Source of the DNA: Diplocloster hominis
Lineage (GTDB): Bacteria > Bacillota > Clostridia > Lachnospirales > Lachnospiraceae
Direction of reading: 5' to 3'
DNA length: 64,000 bases
Assembly (NCBI RefSeq): GCF_032380655.1
Contig: NZ_JAWDIY010000024.1
Location: 19,193-83,192, forward strand
Below the pieces are notes generated by a model. The model was not told where the DNA came from and searched no databases. It saw only the letters and a list, made by a program, of their open reading frames with translations. Of this stretch, positions 53,865-62,201 are shown in pieces. Within the stretch, counting starts at the first letter, position 1. Each line of letters starts with the position of its first letter. The position numbers were made by a program, and so were the translations under genes.

Positions 53865-55647
53865 GTCTCTTCCCTCCTATCACGATCTCAGCGCCACCAG
53901 TCTGCCTGTTACGGATATCGTAGATGAAATCTTCTTTATAAAACAGATACAGCCGCAGAATCGTGTTTCTAAGTCCTAACCCTGAAGCTTCCTGCTGCTT
54001 TTCGGGATCCTCCTCCCAGCGGTCAATAATCTCCTTCATTTCCCGGATCTGCTCCTGCGTGAAGCCCTGTCCGTTATCACTGACCGTGATCCTCCATTCT
54101 TCGTTGGTCACGCAGACTTCTATCTCTATGTGCCACTGGTATTCCGAATGTTCAAACCCATGTTTAAAACAGTTCTCAATCAAAGGCTGAATCATCAGCT
54201 TGGGAACCATCACCTGCTGAGTGTCCCCCTGCTCCTGAATCTTATATTCCATCAGATCTTCGTATCTGGATTTCATCAGGTCGCAGTAATTCCTGGCATA
54301 GAAAATTTCACTGGATAAAGGAACCACCCGGTCCTGATACGACGAGGAGTACCGCAGCATATCAGACAATTTGTCACAGAGCACGGGTACCGTCTCACTT
54401 CCCTCTTCAAATGCTGTGGCATTGATCACCGAGAGCACATTATACAGAAAATGCGGATTCATCTGAGCCTGCAGTGCACGCAGATTTACTTTTGCCTCAT
54501 TCTCAATTGATTGGTTCAAATGACGGAACATGTTAGAAAATGCTTCATTCAACTTCTGGACGATATCCACCTCTCCTTCCTCATCCAGCACCACAGAAAG
54601 ATTGCTCATCTTAACTTCTTTCAAGGATTCCACCAGTTGGACCAATGGCTCCGTTAATTTTCTGGAAATGATAAAGATCAGAATTACCGTTCCCAAAACA
54701 ACTAGTATAATCATCACCAAAACTGCTATGAGAAAATTCGACATACCGGTCAGCAGCTTCCCATTAGGCTGGATCACAACCACTTTCCACTTATAATCAT
54801 CCGCTGCACTGACCGTGATCCCCTCCTGCCTCTGACTTATCGGATTTTTCCGATTATCATAGGTTCCGCTTTCCGTTTGTAATGAGAGATCCCGGTAGTA
54901 ATGCATCAGCTTTTCCGAATACCCGGAACTGTTTGAATACATGAAGCGGCCATCCTTGTCATATATAAAAACCTGATACGCTTCCTGTTCCTCAATATCC
55001 GCAAAAGAAAAGAATTCTTCCACATGAGTCTGCACTTCGATCAGTCCTGAAACTCTTCCTGTTACCGCATTTTTCAGCGGGCGGAATACGGAAAGTATCT
55101 GTGTCGTCTGATTCTCCCAGTAATCTCCCTCTATAAGGAAATACCGTTTCAGTCCTTCTTCATTCATCTTATCTATGATCTGGGCATATCGCCTTTCCAC
55201 ATTGTCTTTCTTTACATTTTCCGACCGTTCGTTGTACTTGCCATAACTCAGATAATCCCCCTGCTCATTGTATACACAAATTCTTCCGACAACGAATTTA
55301 GGACCATTGATATTTAACAGCGTATTCTGAAGCTCTCTTCTCTCATAAATATGCGAGTCAAAATAATTCCCGTCATACTGTTCCGATATCTGTTCAAAAC
55401 ACTCAATAATGTCCGCGCTGCCCAGGACCTGCAGGGCTACCCGGTCCATGTTGGACAGGGACATCTCCAGCTGGGAGCTCAGCCGATCCGTCATCACCAT
55501 CTGGTTCATGGTCAGCTTCTCCTGCTCCCGATTGACCAGAAAAACGAACAACATCAGTATTATCACTGTCATGACCACCATCATTGACAGATACCAGATA
55601 AATATTTTATGTTGAATCCTTGTATGGAATATTTTTTTCTTTCTCAT
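53857..55647 (-). CDS. YesM-type sensor histidine kinase
   Basis: The 596-residue kinase has a transmembrane segment near 15-36, an extracytoplasmic sensor domain (about 37-295), a second membrane segment (LIAVLVMIILVVLGTVILIF), a HAMP linker and a His-kinase domain with ALQAQMNPHFLYNVLSVINA (phosphorylated His in NPHFLYN). The GHKL domain has MIQPLIENCFKHG and SDNGQGF. This architecture is that of YesM/LytS-class kinases. It overlaps the regulator gene by 8 bp. Confidence 0.94.
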   Translation of the reverse strand: MRKKKIFHTRIQHKIFIWYLSMMVVMTVIILMLFVFLVNREQEKLTMNQMVMTDRLSSQLEMSLSNMDRVALQVLGSADIIECFEQISEQYDGNYFDSHIYERRELQNTLLNINGPKFVVGRICVYNEQGDYLSYGKYNERSENVKKDNVERRYAQIIDKMNEEGLKRYFLIEGDYWENQTTQILSVFRPLKNAVTGRVSGLIEVQTHVEEFFSFADIEEQEAYQVFIYDKDGRFMYSNSSGYSEKLMHYYRDLSLQTESGTYDNRKNPISQRQEGITVSAADDYKWKVVVIQPNGKLLTGMSNFLIAVLVMIILVVLGTVILIFIISRKLTEPLVQLVESLKEVKMSNLSVVLDEEGEVDIVQKLNEAFSNMFRHLNQSIENEAKVNLRALQAQMNPHFLYNVLSVINATAFEEGSETVPVLCDKLSDMLRYSSSYQDRVVPLSSEIFYARNYCDLMKSRYEDLMEYKIQEQGDTQQVMVPKLMIQPLIENCFKHGFEHSEYQWHIEIEVCVTNEEWRITVSDNGQGFTQEQIREMKEIIDRWEEDPEKQQEASGLGLRNTILRLYLFYKEDFIYDIRNRQTGGAEIVIGGKRHA

Positions 55648-55651
55648 GTAT

Positions 55652-55984
55652 CTACCTCACTGATTTTGATTCTATTATAGGGTGATTCGACATTATCTGA
55701 CAATAGGCTTTTACAGTTATTATCTCTGTCAACTTCTCAGTAAACCTTGTATCCAACGTCGTTAAAAGCATCTTTCCTAAAGCAGAGTGATCTCCCATAG
55801 ATGATGTTATCCCATAGTATCTCTTTCCTATACGAATAAAAATACGGTACCCATCCGTCTGCCCCCATGGACAACCTCTGAATACCGTAATTAATATTCC
55901 ATTATCAATTTCATGACTTATAAAGTTAGTTATATTGGCTGGTTTTCCGTTGCATCGGTAGGATTCCGTTGCTCCGTCAGACAT
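55652..55984 (-). CDS. Hypothetical protein following glpK, about 110 residues
   Basis: An open frame after the glpK stop encodes about 110 residues (ITNFISHEIDNGILITVF, WGQTDGYRIFIRIG and GDHSALGKMLLTTLD). I do not recognise it. The start is uncertain: ATG 55984 has AAGGTG about 13 nt upstream, rather far, and a longer frame to 56026 would overlap glpK. It is more AT-rich than glpK and may be a truncated or acquired gene. It may also not be translated. Confidence 0.4.
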   Translation of the reverse strand: MSDGATESYRCNGKPANITNFISHEIDNGILITVFRGCPWGQTDGYRIFIRIGKRYYGITSSMGDHSALGKMLLTTLDTRFTEKLTEIITVKAYCQIMSNHPIIESKSVR

Positions 55985-56003
55985 TTTAAATACTATGCAC
56001 CTT

Positions 56004-57491
56004 CTATTCCGCCCACCCAAACGCACACTTCACAGCCTTTTTCCACCCCCGCAGCAGTTTTTCCCGTTTCGCCTCCTCGATCTTCGGGCTAAACGTCTGA
56101 GACAAGGCCCAATTGCTTCGAATCTCCTCTCTGCTCTTCCAGAACCCAACCGCTAATCCGGCCAGATATGCCGCTCCCAAAGCAGTCGTCTCGATACAAT
56201 CCGGCCGCAGCACATCCGTATCCAGTATATCCGCCTGGAACTGCATCAGGAAGTTATTGGCGCAGGCACCGCCGTCCACTTTGAGACTCACCAGCTTAAT
56301 ATTGGCATCACTCTCCATCGCTTTACACAGATCGTAGGTCTGATAGGCCAGGGATTCCAGAGTCGCCCTCACCAGATGGGCCCGGTTAAACCCGCGGGTC
56401 AGGCCCACGATCGCGCCTCTGGCATACTGATCCCAATAGGGGGCGCCCAGCCCTGTAAACGCAGGCACCACATAGGCTCCCTCCGTATCAGACACTGACA
56501 TAGCGTACTCTTCAGACTGGGGAGAAGAGTCGATCACTTTGAGCTCATCCCGCAGCCACTGAATTGCCGCGCCTGCCACAAATACGCTGCCCTCCAGCGC
56601 ATATTCCACTTTACCGTCCAGTCCGACCGCTATCGTGGTCAGCAGTCCGTTCCTAGAAGCCACTGCTTCTTCTCCTGTATTCATCAGCAGAAAACAGCCG
56701 GTACCATAGGTGTTCTTAACCTCCCCCGGTTTAAAACAGCACTGCCCGAACAGCGCGGCCTGCTGATCTCCGGCAGCTCCGGCCACCGGTATCCGTCCGC
56801 CGATTACCGAGGTGTCCGTATAGCCATAGATACAGCTGGACGGTTTCACTTCCGGCAGCATTGCCATCGGGATATCCAGCAGATCCAGGATTTCCCTGTC
56901 CCAGCAAAGGTTATGTATATCGTACAGCATCGTACGGGATGCATTGGTATAGTCAGTCACAAAGCACTGGCCCTTGGTCAGGTTCCAGATCAGCCAGGTA
57001 TCCACGGTACCGAACAGCAGCTCTCCTTTTTGTGCCCGCTCTCTGGCTCCTTCCACATGATCCAGGATCCATTTAATCTTCGTCCCGGAAAAATAAGCGT
57101 CCGGGATAAGTCCTGTTTTCTGCCGGATCATCGGGGCATATCCCCGCTCCTTCAGGTCATCTACGATACCGGAGGTACGGCGGCATTGCCAGACGATCGC
57201 ATTGTACACCGGACGGCCCGTCTCCTTCTCCCAGACGATCGTCGTTTCTCTCTGATTCGTGATTCCGATACCGGCGATCTCTCCGGCTGTGGCGCTCACC
57301 TGATACATCGCCCATTTCATCACTTCTGTCATGGAATTCCAGATCTCCAACGGATCGTGCTCTACCCATCCGGGCTGTGGATATATCTGGGTGAATTCCT
57401 TCTGGGCCACGCTGCACATCTGGCCCTTTTCATTAAACAGAATACAGCGGGAACTTGTGGTTCCCTGATCCAACGCCATTATGTACTTCAT
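56004..57491 (-). CDS. glpK: Glycerol kinase
   Basis: The 495-residue FGGY-family kinase begins YIMALDQGTTSSRCILF (ATP-binding, conserved GTTSSR) and has GIGITNQRETTIVWEK, GAAGDQQAALFGQCCF and KVDGGACANNFLMQFQADIL near 405. It phosphorylates glycerol to glycerol 3-phosphate. The oxidising enzymes encoded at 60.5-63.6 kb on the same strand would take the product to dihydroxyacetone phosphate. The family histidine site used for phosphotransferase-system activation was not checked. It lies downstream of the LysR gene, 188 bp from its stop, with duplicated repeats between. Confidence 0.97.
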   Translation of the reverse strand: MKYIMALDQGTTSSRCILFNEKGQMCSVAQKEFTQIYPQPGWVEHDPLEIWNSMTEVMKWAMYQVSATAGEIAGIGITNQRETTIVWEKETGRPVYNAIVWQCRRTSGIVDDLKERGYAPMIRQKTGLIPDAYFSGTKIKWILDHVEGARERAQKGELLFGTVDTWLIWNLTKGQCFVTDYTNASRTMLYDIHNLCWDREILDLLDIPMAMLPEVKPSSCIYGYTDTSVIGGRIPVAGAAGDQQAALFGQCCFKPGEVKNTYGTGCFLLMNTGEEAVASRNGLLTTIAVGLDGKVEYALEGSVFVAGAAIQWLRDELKVIDSSPQSEEYAMSVSDTEGAYVVPAFTGLGAPYWDQYARGAIVGLTRGFNRAHLVRATLESLAYQTYDLCKAMESDANIKLVSLKVDGGACANNFLMQFQADILDTDVLRPDCIETTALGAAYLAGLAVGFWKSREEIRSNWALSQTFSPKIEEAKREKLLRGWKKAVKCAFGWAE

Positions 57492-57553
57492 TGTTCAAAC
57501 CTCCGTCTGTATATAGTTTTCAACTACCCCATTTTACTCTATCAAACCGCTGC

Positions 57554-57687
57554 GCGCTCCGGCGCAGATATAATGTCTACCGACATTATATCACGATTGC
57601 ACGCAATCATGATACCTCCGCAGGATGCACACTCCGCGCCAGGGAAAGCGCTCCGGCGCAGATATAATGCCTATCGACATTATATCA
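57554..57687. repeat. Duplicated 40-bp element containing a dyad; one copy covers the LysR stop codon
   Basis: Copies at 57554-57593 and 57648-57687 share GCGCTCCGGCGCA and then GATATAATG...CGACATTATATCA, differing at two positions. Each holds the dyad GATATAATG/CATTATATC. The right copy includes the last codons and TAA of the LysR gene. A further GATTGC-ACGC-AATC hairpin lies between them (57595-57610). Confidence 0.85.
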
Positions 57688-58564
57688 TACAATCCTCCCC
57701 CGTACATAGGCGGATAAAGGATTTTGCCGCTTCGGTGAGGAATTTATTCCTGTGGCGGATCACGGAAAAGGACCTTTCTAAGTCCAGCCCCCGAATCCTG
57801 GTGCTGGCGATCTCGCCTTTTTCCAGGCTCTCCTTCACGAACAGGTTCGGCAGCACCGACACGCCCAGCCCCTCAGCTACCGCGCGTATAATCGCCTGGG
57901 TACTCACGCTCTGCCAGGAGGGAACCACTTCTACTTTTCTCACCCGCAGTGCCTGATCGAAGATCTCCCTGCCCGCGCTTCCCCTTTCCCGCATGATGAA
58001 GTTCACTCCCCTGAGCTCGCTGATATCGATCTCCTCCCGGCCAGCCCATGGGTGATCCACGGAACAGATCAATACCAGCGGATCTTCCATAAAACAAATC
58101 TTCTCTATATAGGAGCTGGAGATCTCCCCCTCCACCAGTCCTACGTCGATCTCATTTTTCAGTACCGCCCGTTCCACAGCTTCCGTATTATCGATCTGAA
58201 CATGCATCTGAATAGCCGGATAGAGCTTCTGGAACTCCTTTGCATACTCGGGCAGCAGATAGTTTCCGATCGTGATGCTGGCCCCGATCCGCAGGACCCC
58301 GATCTGATCCCAGTTCCGAACATCCTGTTCCAACTGGTCAAACAGTGATACAATGTGGATAGCGTACTGCAAAAACTGTTTCCCGGTTTCCGTAATATAC
58401 AGCCTTCTGGCGATCCGGTCAAACAGTTTGACTCCATAATATTCTTCCAGTTCCGCGATGGCCAGGCTCGCTGCCGGCTGCGCGATAAAGAGCTTTTCCG
58501 CGGCGGCCGTGACACTCTCGCACTCGCAGACCGCTACGAAGATTCTCATGTGACGTAATGTCAT
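57680..58564 (-). CDS. LysR-family transcriptional regulator
   Basis: The product of about 294 residues has the LysR helix-turn-helix MTLRHMRIFVAVCECESVTA and AAEKLFIAQPAASLAIAELE (first 50 residues) and a periplasmic-binding-like effector domain (about 90-290). ATG 58564 is chosen because GGAGG lies 5 nt upstream. It is divergent from the two chromate-type transporter genes, so it probably regulates them. The effector is unknown. Confidence 0.93.
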   Translation of the reverse strand: MTLRHMRIFVAVCECESVTAAAEKLFIAQPAASLAIAELEEYYGVKLFDRIARRLYITETGKQFLQYAIHIVSLFDQLEQDVRNWDQIGVLRIGASITIGNYLLPEYAKEFQKLYPAIQMHVQIDNTEAVERAVLKNEIDVGLVEGEISSSYIEKICFMEDPLVLICSVDHPWAGREEIDISELRGVNFIMRERGSAGREIFDQALRVRKVEVVPSWQSVSTQAIIRAVAEGLGVSVLPNLFVKESLEKGEIASTRIRGLDLERSFSVIRHRNKFLTEAAKSFIRLCTGEDCMI

Positions 58565-58655
58565 CTTTTCCTCCACACGTGCGTTATCCCGCACAAACAG
58601 GCAGGTTGAACTTTTTTGTTCAGCCTCCTTCCTCCAGGTTTCATAAGAAATAATT

Positions 58656-58671
58656 ATAATATTTATATTAT
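58656..58671. promoter_or_regulatory. AT-rich near-palindrome between the LysR gene and the transporter genes
   Basis: ATAATATTTATATTAT is a near-palindrome in the 166-bp divergent gap and has the T-N11-A layout of LysR sites. It lies about 60-75 bp upstream of the transporter start. Confidence 0.35.
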
Positions 58672-58730
58672 TATATTATTTTACATATAAAGCTGTAAAG
58701 TATAAAATAACAATGCAAGGAGGAATCTTC

Positions 58731-59315
58731 ATGATTGATAAACCGAAAAAATATTGGAAATTATTTACCTCAACCTTTTTTCTCAGCTCTTTCACCTTCG
58801 GAGGCGGCTATGTCATCATACCGCTGATGAAAAGAAAATTCGTGGATGATCTGCAGTGGCTGGAAGAGGAAGATATGCTGAATATGGCCGCTATCGCCCA
58901 GTCCTCGCCGGGAGCCGTGGCAGTCAACGCATCGATACTGCTGGGCTACCGGGTCGCAGGCGTCATCGGAGCCGGCATTTCAATTCTGGGCACGGTTCTG
59001 CCGCCTCTGTTACTGCTGTCCGTGCTCTCCCTTTTTTATACCGCCTTTCGGAGTAATCCGATCGTCAGCGCTGTATTGGGCGGTATGCAGGCCGGAGTAG
59101 CCGCCGTCATCGCCGATGTCGTTATCAGCATGGGCGGCAATATTATCAAAGAAAAAAAGCTGCTGTATCTGTTGATCATGGCCGGAGCATTTCTGGCCAC
59201 CTATCTGTTCCACATCAACGTCATGTACATCATACTGGTCTGCGGTGCTCTGGGTGCTTTACAGACATTGATTACACACTGGAAAAATAAGAAAAAGGAG
59301 CGTGTCCAGCCATGA
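58731..59315 (+). CDS. Chromate-type transporter, first half-size subunit
   Basis: This protein of about 194 residues is a short-chain ChrA-family member: FTFGGGYVIIPLMKRKFVDD near residue 20, then AAIAQSSPGAVAVNASILLG, with about five or six membrane segments. Short CHR proteins work as hetero-pairs of opposite topology. The second half is encoded immediately downstream with a 4-bp overlap. Not all such pairs carry chromate; anion specificity is unproven. ATG 58731 follows AAGGAGG. Confidence 0.88.
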   Translation: MIDKPKKYWKLFTSTFFLSSFTFGGGYVIIPLMKRKFVDDLQWLEEEDMLNMAAIAQSSPGAVAVNASILLGYRVAGVIGAGISILGTVLPPLLLLSVLSLFYTAFRSNPIVSAVLGGMQAGVAAVIADVVISMGGNIIKEKKLLYLLIMAGAFLATYLFHINVMYIILVCGALGALQTLITHWKNKKKERVQP

Positions 59316-59875
59316 TATATCTGCAGCTATTCTGGAGTTTCTTCCAGATCGGATTATTCAGTATCGGAGGCGGTTACGCGGCCATGCCTCTGATCCAGAA
59401 TCAGGTGGTGGATCTGCATCATTGGCTGACCATGACGGAATTCACCGACCTGATCACCATATCTCAGATGACCCCCGGACCTATCGCCGTGAATTCCGCC
59501 ACCTTCGTCGGTATCCAGATCGCCGGCTTTGGCGGGGCGGTCATCTCGACACTGGGATGTATCCTTCCCTCCTGTATCATCGTCTCCCTGCTGGCCTTCC
59601 TATATTTTAAATATCAGCAGCTAACCGTGATCCAGGGTGTACTGAACGCACTCCGCCCGGCAGTCGTGGCACTGATCGCCTCCGCAGGACTGACTATGAT
59701 CATCCTGGCCTTTTGGGGAGAAGGCGGCTTTGTCACAGATCTTGGCGCGCTTCACATATCTTCGGTGGTTTTATTCTCCGCCGCACTCTTTATCCTTAGA
59801 AAATGGAAACTGAGTCCCATTATGGTTATGGCCGGATGCGGGGTAATCGGCGGAATCCTCTATTTTATACCTTAG
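59312..59875 (+). CDS. Chromate-type transporter, second half-size subunit
   Basis: The 187-residue protein has IGLFSIGGGYAAMPLIQNQV near residue 12 and TISQMTPGPIAVNSATFVG near 50, the ChrA-family loops, and about five membrane segments. It overlaps the first subunit by 4 bp, so the two are cotranslated. The tubby-like gene follows 15 bp later. Confidence 0.88.
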   Translation: MIYLQLFWSFFQIGLFSIGGGYAAMPLIQNQVVDLHHWLTMTEFTDLITISQMTPGPIAVNSATFVGIQIAGFGGAVISTLGCILPSCIIVSLLAFLYFKYQQLTVIQGVLNALRPAVVALIASAGLTMIILAFWGEGGFVTDLGALHISSVVLFSAALFILRKWKLSPIMVMAGCGVIGGILYFIP

Positions 59876-59890
59876 AAAGGCGGGATCAGA

Positions 59891-60409
59891 ATGAATCTGA
59901 AAATAGTCAAAACACCTCTGCTGTGGAAGCTGACCGATGAACAGAATCAGGTTGTGGCACGCCTCTTAGGGCGGATTACCGGACCGGAGAAGACCGTGTG
60001 CTCTCCGGACGGTACTGCTGTATACAAGGTCGACAAGGGGCCAGCGGCTTCAAGTACCGGTTTACAATATAAAATGTACCGCGGCGCTTCCCTCTTTGCC
60101 GTGGCCGATGTACCGGGTCCGGAGGAGAACCTGCTGGAGATATCTGTGTCCCCAACCTTTTTATTTCGGCCCCCACGGGTTCAAAAGATCAGTGTCCAGG
60201 CCCCCGATGGCCCCTATATCCTCCAAAGGATGGAGGATGGCCGTGTAAATATCAGCAGCCCGGGAAAAGATCTGGGGAGCATTTCTCCCTTTTCTAAAAT
60301 GGGTCATCAAATGCTGAGTCTGGCCCCGGAGACAGATCCTCTGTTTTTCGCAGGCCTTTATGTAATGGCATATTATATGTCCCACGAGGACGACATTGAT
60401 ATTGTATAG
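59891..60409 (+). CDS. Tubby-like / LURP-one-like beta-barrel protein of unknown role
   Basis: The 172-residue protein has alternating strands with turns such as TDEQNQVVARLLGRITGPEK and YKMYRGASLFAVADV, and a hydrophobic C-terminal helix (DPLFFAGLYVMAYYM), which resembles the bacterial Tubby-C-like (phospholipid-scramblase-type) fold. It follows the transporter genes by 15 bp with AAAGGCGGGA upstream and may be cotranscribed. The assignment is fold-level only; no function is claimed. Confidence 0.65.
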   Translation: MNLKIVKTPLLWKLTDEQNQVVARLLGRITGPEKTVCSPDGTAVYKVDKGPAASSTGLQYKMYRGASLFAVADVPGPEENLLEISVSPTFLFRPPRVQKISVQAPDGPYILQRMEDGRVNISSPGKDLGSISPFSKMGHQMLSLAPETDPLFFAGLYVMAYYMSHEDDIDIV

Positions 60410-60534
60410 CGTGACAGGTAACTATGTATTTGCTTCCCTTTACGGATAAATGCGTGCCTATACAGCATTTCTTAGGAGCAGCTATGCTGCTTGGCCGCCC
60501 GAAGGACATACCTGAAGGAATGCATAACGTATAC

Positions 60535-60915
60535 TTATAAACGGTTCCCCGTAGCAACTGCTGACACACCGGTCCCGGCCACATCGGATAGTATGACATC
60601 CGAGATGTGGACCGGGGCCTTCACCTCTACCTTTTTCAGAGCTTTTACAAAGTCAAAAATCTTCTCCTTGGGTATGCTCCGTTCACTCTTTACCGAAACA
60701 GTCTCATGGGACCGGTTTGCAAGACGTACCGTGGTCGTCACCATCCGTTCCGGGTTTGTCACTTCGTTTCTGGCATACTGCTCGCCCTTTTTACAGGTAT
60801 TACCGGTAACCTCCAGAATCTGCCCGCCCTTACATGTGACGGTTATCATGCATCCCAGTGGGCAGCCGATACATACCAGTTCTCTGTTCTCTGCGGAATC
60901 CTCTTTCAATGTCAT
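60535..60915 (-). CDS. DUF1667 iron-sulfur-like protein of the glycerol-3-phosphate operon
   Basis: The 126-residue protein has CIGCPLGCMITV (near residue 16) and CKKGEQYARNEVTNPERM (near 40), a four-Cys arrangement that should bind an iron-sulfur cluster. DUF1667 genes usually follow the two FAD enzymes of this operon, replacing the GlpC-like electron subunit. It overlaps the upstream FAD gene by 4 bp. Confidence 0.9.
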   Translation of the reverse strand: MTLKEDSAENRELVCIGCPLGCMITVTCKGGQILEVTGNTCKKGEQYARNEVTNPERMVTTTVRLANRSHETVSVKSERSIPKEKIFDFVKALKKVEVKAPVHISDVILSDVAGTGVSAVATGNRL

Positions 60916-62192
60916 TCCCCTCCCTTCTCAATGCGGATTGTTATTTTTTTGAGATTCGGATATTCCCCGAACTGCTGTTTTTGCAGCCGGATTTCTTCCA
61001 TCTCCCCGGGTGCCATGACCGGGCGCTTTTGCCGTTTGATGCAGGTATCATCAAAATATGTACAAATATAACAGCCTTTGTATACATCTCCCACACGGAA
61101 GCGGACCGTCAGCTTATCCTCCATTCTGTCCGTATGGATGTATTTCGGCACCGTGTAGCGCACGCCGCCTTCCGCAGCCAGCTCCACACATCCGGTCTCT
61201 TCCGGGCGTTTGGCTCCTTCCCGGATATAGCGGGCCGCGTTCTTACCCGCTGCTGCTGCCTCTTCTGATACATAATCGACCAAATCGTGCACATGCAGCA
61301 CGTTGCCGCAGGCAAATACGCCTTCCACATTGGTCTCCAGACTTTCATTCACCACCGGGCCTGAAGTGACCGGTTCCATATCCACGCCCATACCTCTGGA
61401 CAATTCATTTTCGGGGATCAGGCCTACGGATAGCAGCAGGGTATCACAGGAAATATATTCTTCCGTACCGGGTATCGGCTTTCTATGCTCATCCACCTGT
61501 GCCACAGTGACACCCTTTACCCGTTCTTTCCCATCGATATCGATCACAGTATGGCTTAACTTTAACGGTATCCCGAAATCATCCAGGCACTGCACGATAT
61601 TCCGCTTTAATCCGCCGGAATAGGGCATAAGCTCAGCCACCAGCTTCACCTTCGCGCCCTCCAGCGTCATTCTTCTGGCCATAATCAGACCGATATCTCC
61701 TGATCCCAGGATAACCACCTCCCGGCCGGGCAGATAGCCTTCCATATTTACCAGACGCTGGGCCGTTCCGGCGGAGAATATCCCGGCTGGCCGGTATCCG
61801 GGAATATTCAGCGCGCCCCTGGGCCGTTCCCGGCATCCCATGGCCAGTATGACCGCTTTCGCCTGGATCTGGAATAATCCTTCCTCACGGTTCATAGCGG
61901 TAATGCATTTCCCGCTGCTGATATCCATAACCATAGTATTCAGCTTATATTCGATGTCCAGTTCCTTCACCCGCTCAATGAATCTGGCCGCGTATTCCGG
62001 TCCGGTCAGCTCTTCCTTGAATGTATGCAGCCCGAATCCATTGTGAATGCACTGATTTAAGATACCTCCCAATGTGTGGTCCCGTTCCAGAATCAGAACG
62101 CTCTCTATCCCCTGTTCTCTGGCCGAAGCCGCGGCGGCAAGTCCGGCCGGTCCGCCTCCGACGATGACGATATCATATGAAAGCATGCTCAT
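60912..62192 (-). CDS. FAD-dependent NAD(P)/FAD oxidoreductase, GlpB-like role
   Basis: The 426-residue flavoprotein has two Rossmann motifs: YDIVIVGGGPAGLAAAASAR (FAD, near residue 6) and VVILGSGDIGLIMARRMTLE (NAD, near 155). It continues with VNESLETNVEGVFACGNVLH and a C-terminal Cys-containing segment (KGCYICTYFDDTCIK). It probably transfers electrons from the GlpA-like enzyme to an acceptor. It starts 9 bp after that gene, and the DUF1667 gene follows with a 4-bp overlap. Confidence 0.9.
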   Translation of the reverse strand: MSMLSYDIVIVGGGPAGLAAAASAREQGIESVLILERDHTLGGILNQCIHNGFGLHTFKEELTGPEYAARFIERVKELDIEYKLNTMVMDISSGKCITAMNREEGLFQIQAKAVILAMGCRERPRGALNIPGYRPAGIFSAGTAQRLVNMEGYLPGREVVILGSGDIGLIMARRMTLEGAKVKLVAELMPYSGGLKRNIVQCLDDFGIPLKLSHTVIDIDGKERVKGVTVAQVDEHRKPIPGTEEYISCDTLLLSVGLIPENELSRGMGVDMEPVTSGPVVNESLETNVEGVFACGNVLHVHDLVDYVSEEAAAAGKNAARYIREGAKRPEETGCVELAAEGGVRYTVPKYIHTDRMEDKLTVRFRVGDVYKGCYICTYFDDTCIKRQKRPVMAPGEMEEIRLQKQQFGEYPNLKKITIRIEKGGE

Positions 62193-62201
62193 ATCCTCCT
62201 T

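Noticed and set aside
56913..57956. A 347-codon open frame on the plus strand
   Set aside because: It is antisense to glpK and crosses the duplicated repeats into the LysR gene. Both sense genes are well supported, and it has no ribosome binding site or recognisable family.
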